Shown: one piece after another, positions 57,089-64,000 of the stretch
Position numbering within the stretch: the stretch's first letter is position 1
How the letters are laid out: the number at the start of each line of letters is the position of its first letter
Source: Coffea arabica
Taxonomy: Eukaryota > Streptophyta > Magnoliopsida > Gentianales > Rubiaceae
Assembly (NCBI RefSeq): GCF_036785885.1
Contig: NC_092326.1
Location: 42,556,287-42,620,286, forward strand
Length of the DNA stretch: 64,000 nt
Reading direction: 5' to 3'
Translations under genes and position numbers: made by a program
The notes under the pieces: model-generated
Database searches by the model: none
The model's input: only the letters and a program-made list of their open reading frames with translations
What the model was told of the DNA's origin: nothing

Positions 57089-58234
57089 CTAGAAACGATG
57101 CCTGAGATAGTACAGTAATGCGGCCACGAGAAATAAAATGAAGAAAATTTTCATTGCTGCTTTTGCCTTTCCTTGAAATGAAGCCCTGGAATAGATGTCG
57201 TCCATGGCACTCGTCAATGATGTAATTGTTTTCTGTGGAACATCAAGGTTAGCCCATTCATATTGCACTGGGAAGTAAAATTGAACTCTAACCATACTCA
57301 CCAGTCTGAGGGGTTCAATATGAAGGATTGGCTCCAAGAACATATCTACGTTACTGGATTATAAAGCAATCAAACAGAAACAATTAGCTAGTCACAGTTG
57401 AAGCTGACAGTGAAGACAACAAACTAATGCAAGTTAAATTTCTTTCATCTGTTATGCTACTTACTTTATGACCACCTTTCCCTGATAAATGTGACAAGTG
57501 TAGAAGCTCAGACCTTTGCCCAGAGGGACGCGATTCTTGCCCCATTCTGCAGAATGGACATAAAGACGAAGGATATTCTTTAGTCCACGTTTAGACAGGA
57601 AAAAAAATAATTAATAAATATGAAAGTTGTTGTGATGAGAGGGGGAGAGAACCTAGTTTCCAAGATACACCAACATTCATTCCGTCATGGAATGTCGGCT
57701 TCACCACGATTTCAATGTTATTTCCCAAGTTCTTCATGAGAGAAGAGAAGAATCCCAATACTTGCTGCATGCGAGGGTATACAGGGAAGCCCAGACCAGA
57801 AGGTTAGATGTGCACTCAGGAGGGTTGGACTTGGAATCAAGATGATCAGATGCAGGTACTCTTTTGTGTGTGCGCGCTATTAAGCTTACCTCCTTACCAT
57901 GAAAAGGGTGGAAGGTGGAGACAAAATTGCAATTGCATAGGCATTCTTCTCCAATTATATCAGACAGTTCATTGAAGTTCTTATTCTTGATTGCCTTGTA
58001 AAGCTTGAGAACTGTTTCCAGAGCTCTGCGATCATCATCTTCTGACCCTAATCCTTGAGCACTGCATTTGCATGCCACCGACAATGTAGGCTGGTCTCTG
58101 GGCCACAGCTTATTTGTGGAAGAAGATTGAAAACAGTGAAACCTGTCCGAAAGACATGCTCTTTGGCGTAGGGGTTGGCGTGGTACTTCGTACGGCATCG
58201 TCGGGCACGTAAATGGAAAGGAAATAGAGATCAT
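57089..58234 (-). CDS. NTF2/SnoaL-like domain protein, probably plastid-targeted, with C-terminal membrane anchor
   Basis: Five exons, 58234-57890, 57764-57653, 57546-57465, 57353-57302 and 57232-57089, total 735 nt and 244 residues in one frame. The N-terminal 60 residues are rich in Arg, Ser, Pro and Cys, consistent with a transit peptide; an alternative start at 58198 (MPYEVPRQ) is possible. The NTF2/SnoaL-like fold covers about 70-190: ALETVLKLYKAIKNKNFNEL, SDIIGEECLC, FHPFHGKEQVLGFFSSLM, GMNVGVSWKLEWGKNRVPLG and FYTCHIYQGKVVINNVDMFL. The end (about 220-243, KIFFILFLVAALLYYLRHRF) is one hydrophobic helix followed by basic residues, a tail-anchor layout. Plant relatives are annotated only as NTF2-family proteins; the ligand is unknown. 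Confidence 0.82.
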
Positions 58235-58399
58235 TTGGCTGAAGAATATGAAGGCAGGAAGGAGATTGAACCTGTGAATTGAAGATCCAAGAAATGAATG
58301 TCGGATTTAGAATTGTTGGAGAAAAAGAACAAATGTAGTGCATGGATGGAAGGTAATAAGATCGTATATAAAGAATAAAGCAACAATGCCGCAGCTGCA

Positions 58400-59767
58400 A
58401 GCTTGGAACCTTTCTGAAAAGTTGCGAAAGAAAGCAATACTCACATGGACTATTACAAGATTTCCTCTAAAATAAGTTTCTCTTATATACCTTCAAAGAA
58501 ATTTAACGCCAAGATTCCGACATCATTCTGCAATCGAAATTCGAAACCTATACTAGGCTTGAAACGAAAATCACATGTCACCTGTTAGTAGTGTACTTTT
58601 TTTCTTAACAAGGTTTTGTTTGACTTTTTTTTTTTGGACGAAATCAAGGTTTTGTTTGACTAGGAAGTGCTTATACTTGGATTGCCATTTCTCCCAAAAA
58701 AAAATCTTCTATTTTTCGTGAACATATTTTTTTAACTATTTTTTTAAAAAAAAATTAACGAGGTTTTGTTTGACTGGGAAGTATTATTTGAATTGTCATT
58801 TCTCTCAAAATTTTTTTATATTTTCTGTGAATATATTTTTTTAATAATTTTTTGTTTCACATATATTAAATCGTTATAATATATTTTTTTTAGAAAAACT
58901 CTAAAGTAGCAATCCAAATGAGAATGCAGCACATCAATTACTAGAACCAAAGGTTGGTTGGGACTCCAAAGAAATTATTATTGAACCCCCCCCCCCCCCC
59001 CTCTTCTTTCTGTAGATGCTTTTTCTAGAGTGATTAAAAACACTCTAGGAAGATGAGTCAGTACATTATGATATTGAGATGGAAATCACACTTTTCAAAA
59101 CAGTTCTACATTTGTTATCTCAAATTACTTAGATTTTATTGAGAAGCATTTAGAAGAGTGCATGCACCAATTATTCTCCAAACCCCTTTAGGGGTTGTAG
59201 TTTGTGTTAGAGTTAAGAGGTGAACTAGATTATTCAATACTGGAATTGATATCGATTTCATAAGAGTCCGTTCGAATTTAATTAGCCAATTAATCAAACT
59301 AAGTTTGAACCATATTTTATATTCAATGAAATACAAATTCAATAAAAAAGTTTGTTCAACCTTGATTCGAAAAATAAACAAATAAAATTTAAACAAAATT
59401 TTAAATTTATTAAAATAATCAAATAAATTTGAGCACCAAATATTCAACTTGATTGGCATATGTACACCCTAGCTTGCATTGGTTCAAACAAACTTTGCAT
59501 ACAACTGCTTGGGCTAACAAATTTAGTGAAGAAAGCCCAATACATAACAACGGCGTTTGACTGGGAAACCGGATAATTGCTAACTTCCTTTCGTTTTCCG
59601 TTTTCCCTCAAGGGTCAAAATATCCGCCGTCACTAGACTGTAGCCTTCTGGTTCTAAATCCTAACGAAGCTCTGTGAAAGAGAAGCATATTCTTTTCGAT
59701 TGGATTGCGAGAAAGCAGAAGCCTAATAATCAATTAATCAGTCAAGGGGAAGGAAAAAAAAAGAGGA
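58400..59767. other. Intergenic between divergent genes, with MITE relics
   Basis: Three fragments beginning AGGTTTTGTTTGACT (about 58610, 58648 and 58760) and the end AGCAATCCAAATGAGAA near 58920 look like broken hAT-type MITEs related to 10724-10865. A poly(C) run lies at 58986-59001. A segment at 59140-59460 has a minus-strand frame with no family features. Bases 59640-59767 are the EMC3 leader. Confidence 0.5.
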
Positions 59768-62569
59768 ATGGCGGAGGATTTGGTACTGGACACGGCGATA
59801 AGGGACTGGGTGTTGATACCGCTATCGGTGGTGATGGTCCTAATCGGAGTCCTCCGCTACTTCGTCTCTAAGCTCATGCGTAGTTCTTCCCAATTGCCCG
59901 ATCCTAAGATAGTCAAAGAAGGGTATACTTGCTTTCCCCTAATCTGGAGATCTATGTTTTGGGTATAACCAAAATATTTGTCTGTTTTTTTGCCTTTTTT
60001 TTTAAATTTATTTTCAACTTAATTGTTCAGGCAGGTGATTATTAGGGCTAGGAATTTAAGGGCTGCTGCCAATTTTATCCCTGCCAAGTCCTTTCGTGCT
60101 CGTAAAGTTTACTACAGCAATGAGGTTCGATTTTCCTTCTTCTCCTTTTTTGTTTTTGTTTTTGGCTTAGGTAATTGTTATGCAAATCCCCCTCCCCACT
60201 TAAAAGAAAAGGTTCTTGTGCCCTCTTTTGCATCGGGATCTAAGAGTCGGTAATCCCAAAAGCATTTTTACTCGTTGCCTTTCATTTGTGCAAGCATTTT
60301 GACTTTCTAGTTAAGAAAATTTATCATTTTCCCCGGCCCCCAGGGAGGTGGCTTGGATTGGCGAGCAGGAGGGTTTTTAGTCTAGTGCTAAAATAATGGA
60401 ACTTTATACAAACTATTGAAGAAATGAAAGGGAATGCAAAGCCAGACGTTAATCTGAGAATTGAATTACAATAAGTGATAACTAAAATCTGTGAATATTT
60501 TGTAGTATAATGTGTTTACTGTCAGATTTAAGGGAGGATTCTATTGATGATGAAGTTATTGTGGAAACTACAGCATTACTTAGATATTCAGAGCATGTCC
60601 AGACTGGAAATATGTGGGATGCCACAAATCTGTGAATATTCAGAGCTGCGAAATAAATGAATAAGCTGAGAAGAAAAAACTTGAGCCAAAGGCCCAAGGG
60701 GATGCCACCAATCCTGCCAGAGATAAGACATCTGGCCATTACCAACAACTATCTGAATTCACTTCCTAGCCGCAGCACATAGCTTTACCACTCACTTTAG
60801 AAGTCTTATGCCTAATGTTGCTTCATTAGTCATCCTTTACCTTTGAAATTAGTTTGAATTCTGCTGTTGGGGCTGATAATAGACTAGACAGGTTTAAGAA
60901 ATACAAACCCAGGGTGCTGATCTTATGCTTGGGACTAGCATTCTTTCTAGTCTTCATGTTTATTACTATCCCCTTGAGAAAATGCCTGGCTGCTAATAAG
61001 GTTGGAAAAAATCAGTATGAAACTCTGTGTTGTTTACTAGGTAGTGCACTTACACTTGTTTTCTTAGGAGTAGGCCTGGACTGTGAACTTAGACTGCTGA
61101 AAGGGTCAGAGGAGATGCAGCCATATGTTCCTGTGACTAAGGTGCAGCAGTGCTATTGATAGAACAAAAACTGTTTATCTGAAATTTCAAATTAAGTAAG
61201 AAGATAGATGATGGACTACTTATAAGGAAATTTGATTGGAAGAAGTTTGAGCAAACTATTGTGCCCTCTCTCAAGGCTTCTCATAGATGCAATAATCTTT
61301 GGCCTTTTCTTGGTCCATAAAAATCTAAATATAGTGAAAAGCTGTAAAAAGAAATTAACTTATGGGGGCAGGCTAGGGTAATCTAAAAAAAAAAAATTTT
61401 CAGTAATGACAGATCTAGGGCGAGATAAGTATAATTTACTCAGGAAGTATGTTAACTAATTTCTGTATAACATGGGCAATGGAGGTTACTTGATTAGAGA
61501 GTAAAGAAGCGAGGTTTCTCCATGATGTGGGTCTGTAGAAATCGAAAATGAATGCATTTTGTTTACTCATCATTTGCTTAACTTATATTTTGATATGTGG
61601 ATTATAATGTGACATTTCAGGAAAATGGACTGTTATTCGTGCCCAAGGGCCAAGCTCAAAACGCACAGGCACAAATGTTTTCTGACCCCAACATGGCTAT
61701 GGATATGATGAAGAAGAATCTTTCAATGATCATACCACAGGTGAGAAATAATCGATTAGTAATTTTTCTTGATGACACAGCCTATAGCTGAATCTTTAAT
61801 GGTTTTACAGAGATAAAGCTGAATCTGGCCATTATAACTTTATCCTCTCTTCTGCAGACTCTAACTTTCGCGTGGGTCAACTTTTTCTTCTCGGGTTTTG
61901 TAGCAGGTCTGCCTGTTCTTTTTCTTTCATTCTTTTTACCTCGTCTAGTACTACATTGATATTGTCTCTGTGTTACTTCTGTATGACGAGCCATTCTATG
62001 ATCTGGTCTTCTTGATGTAGTTGCTAAGTTGGCTAGAATTTGAAGGTCTTGGTTGTCATATAGTTTATTGTATATATGTATCTGCAACTTTGATTTCTAC
62101 ATCTATGTTGTTGATTCAGTCTGGCTCTTTCTTGGGGATTGAAGCATGACGTTTTTGCCTTTTGCTTGGATGACATACTTTCTATAGTTCTCCTCCTAGT
62201 CACTGATATTTTTTTGATGTTGGTCTTGTATCCTAATGGATACTGATGTAAGCGTCTTAATATGTTCTTCCTCAGCAAAGATACCGTTTCCACTGACACA
62301 GAGGTTCAGATCAATGTTGCAGAATGGTATCGATTTGAGTACTGTTGATGTCAGCTATGTCAGCAGCCGCTCATGGTAATTGAGTGTTGTTATCAGTAAA
62401 GTTTTTCTCTAGTATTGCATTGCTTGGATGTTAATAAATCTACACTGCGTATCAGGTATTTCCTCAACCTGTTTGGGCTAAGGGGCTTGTTCAGTCTTAT
62501 TTTGGGAGAGGAAAATGGTAAGTATCCTGAACGTTACTGGTTCTTTTGAATCATCAATCTGGATATGCA

Positions 62570-62600
<31 letters not shown>

Positions 62601-63199
62601 TCTGTTTGCCTATATGAAAGAATGAAAACGTTATCATTCAGTGAGATCTTAATTTGCTGCTTTCATACAGCAACTGATGACACACAACGTATGATGCAAA
62701 TGAGTGGGTTTGGTATGGATCCTTCTAAGGTATGTTCTTGTGGACTTTACTGTTGACCATTGATGCTTGGAACTATTAAATGATGTGAATATCACTTCTT
62801 GGTTTTCGAAATGGAAGTATGCACTTTGAGGTGAAAACCCTCCAGAAAAGCACGTAAAGCTCAATATCCTGATTAGTACTCGACTCTTTTACTGACATTA
62901 ACTTGTTTAGGGTTTTCAGTTATTGCGGAAATGCTGTTGTGCTAAATGTGAAAATAGTGTGTTTTTAGAGCCAATCGATTGATTAATATTTTTGCTTTCA
63001 AGTTTCCCTGTGAGACATGGCTAAAGCATACTCTGTCACGTTTGATAATTTGACGAGTGCTTTTAACTTGAACCTTTTTTGCTACTCTTGTCAGAGTTTG
63101 AGTGCCGAGAAAGATGGTCTAGATATAGTCCAGCATGAATGGGCCTTGCCGAAATTTGAGCAGCGGGCGGAAGCAGTTTTGAGGAAACTCGTCAGCTAA
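59768..63199 (+). CDS. EMC3: ER membrane protein complex subunit 3
   Basis: Core insertase subunit of the ER membrane complex, which puts tail-anchored and multi-span proteins into the ER membrane; distantly related to YidC/Oxa1/Get1. Eight exons: 59768-59922, 60031-60124, 61621-61740, 61858-61906, 62276-62375, 62456-62517, 62671-62729 and 63095-63199. They give 744 nt and 247 residues, the usual plant length. Membrane segment 1 is at about 13-32 ([20 protein letters not shown]), then a cytosolic coiled stretch with [20 protein letters not shown] and KVYYSNEENGLL, and [20 protein letters not shown]. Segment 2 is [16 protein letters not shown] and segment 3 lies around [20 protein letters not shown]. 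The tail [20 protein letters not shown] is family-typical. All splice borders are GT-AG. Intron 2 is 1.5 kb. Confidence 0.94.
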
Positions 63200-63813
63200 C
63201 AACCGATAAATGGAGAAATTATGCGTTGCCGCATCTGATCGTGCAACTGTATTTGGGGATTATGTCATCAGCCTGGAAGTTGGAAAAGATTTTACCTACC
63301 ATGTAGAAAAAGATCAAGATGACCGAGCCCTTGAGCTCCCTGCTTTTGGTGCTTCCATTTGAGAAATAATTTTATTAGGCGATCGGCCTCTGCTTCAACA
63401 TATTTCAAAGTGTGTTATGTAGTTGAATCCATAGGTTAATGGCTTTGGAATTTACGCTAGTAGTTGTAATGCAACAGCTCTGAAAGTTTGTAGAATCTTT
63501 TTTTCGGGAAAAAAAAAGGGTGCAAGAGACCATCTCTGGTTGCCCCTCTTGGATTTTTTTTTTTGTTCTATTTATTCAGAATTTGCGTGCAGGGAATTGT
63601 GTATCTGGATGTTAGTCTAGTCTGTTATATTTATTGCTGATTATTCTCTGGAAAGACAGAATAGGAAAGCTGCGCCAATATAAAATTCGAGTGTAAGATG
63701 CAGTATTGTAGTCAATGAGGACCTTGACGAGGCACGGTGATGATACGCTAAACGAATCCACCGGCAAATAAAATTTGAAAGTTTCAGCTGATGCTGCAAC
63801 TAACACTGTGGAT
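63200..63813 (+). other. EMC3 3' UTR and flank
   Basis: No further coding seen. An A run at 63509-63519 and T runs follow. The transcript end was not located precisely. Confidence 0.5.
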
Positions 63814-64000
63814 TAGGGACGGCAACGGCCTGCTGCCCACTAATTTCCCCCGTCCCTTGCGCCCCCCGCCCCTCCTCCTCCCCCCAGCCCGCTTCTCTCG
63901 TGGGGGAGCTAATAAAAAGTTGCCATATAATTTTTTTTTATAGTCAAATTTTGACAAATAATCAAGTAATAAAATATTAATACATTATTTATTATAATTT
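63814..64000. mobile_element. Probable start of a hAT-type element, cut by the window end
   Basis: TAGGGACGGCAACGG followed by a C-rich stretch (CCCCGTCCC, CCGCCCC) is the usual opening of a widespread plant hAT-like MITE family. Only one end is inside the window, so no terminal repeat or target duplication can be checked. Confidence 0.4.

Noticed and set aside
57465-57653. Suspected frameshift in the NTF2-like gene between exons 2 and 3
   Set aside because: Recounting the run of Cs at 57540-57543 and at 57479-57482 keeps the reading frame intact; all five exons sum to a multiple of three.

Overview
This is a eukaryotic nuclear window from a flowering plant, most likely a eudicot. The evidence is short exons with GT-AG introns, AT-rich intergenic DNA and plant-type gene families, together with plant transposons. 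I cannot name the species from the sequence. No CRISPR array, prokaryotic operon or rRNA/tRNA gene was seen.

Layout. (1) 1-6.7 kb: the 3' half of a fumarylacetoacetase gene (+), a complete two-exon BAG5-like co-chaperone gene (+), and a small secreted cysteine-rich protein gene (-). (2) 7.5-10.3 kb: a hAT-type MITE and a 2.3-kb non-autonomous hAT element with an exact 8-bp target duplication. (3) 11-33.6 kb: a cluster of MBOAT wax synthase-like genes, all on the minus strand. Two are intact single-exon genes (11.1 and 32.4 kb) and one is a gutted pseudogene (24.3-25.0 kb). The cluster has been spread apart by transposons. These are a 9.7-kb Ty3/gypsy Tat-type LTR retrotransposon (14476-24195, sense strand minus) carrying a long antisense ORF, two Mutator-like foldback elements (25558-26992 and 29578-31190), and nested hAT-type MITEs. 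(4) 37.4-52.6 kb: three minus-strand housekeeping genes: a USP39/Sad1-like spliceosome factor (9 coding exons), a RhoGDI (5 exons), and a putative plastid membrane protein of unknown function (3 exons). (5) 53.6-56.8 kb: a third Mutator-like foldback element, 3.2 kb. (6) 57.1-63.2 kb: an NTF2/SnoaL-like putative plastid protein (-, 5 exons) and EMC3 (+, 8 exons). The window ends at what looks like the start of another hAT-type element.

The genes do not form a pathway. The only functional cluster is the wax synthase family, expected to make wax esters from fatty alcohols and acyl-CoA in the ER. The most unusual content is in the mobile DNA: three independent foldback elements, each with a matching 9-bp target duplication; an LTR element with about 99% identical LTRs but broken pol frames; and its antisense gene, which has its own TATA box and poly(A) signal. 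I did not find a convincing new enzymatic system. Exon boundaries were set by hand from splice sites and frame continuity, and family names rest on recalled conserved motifs, not on searches.
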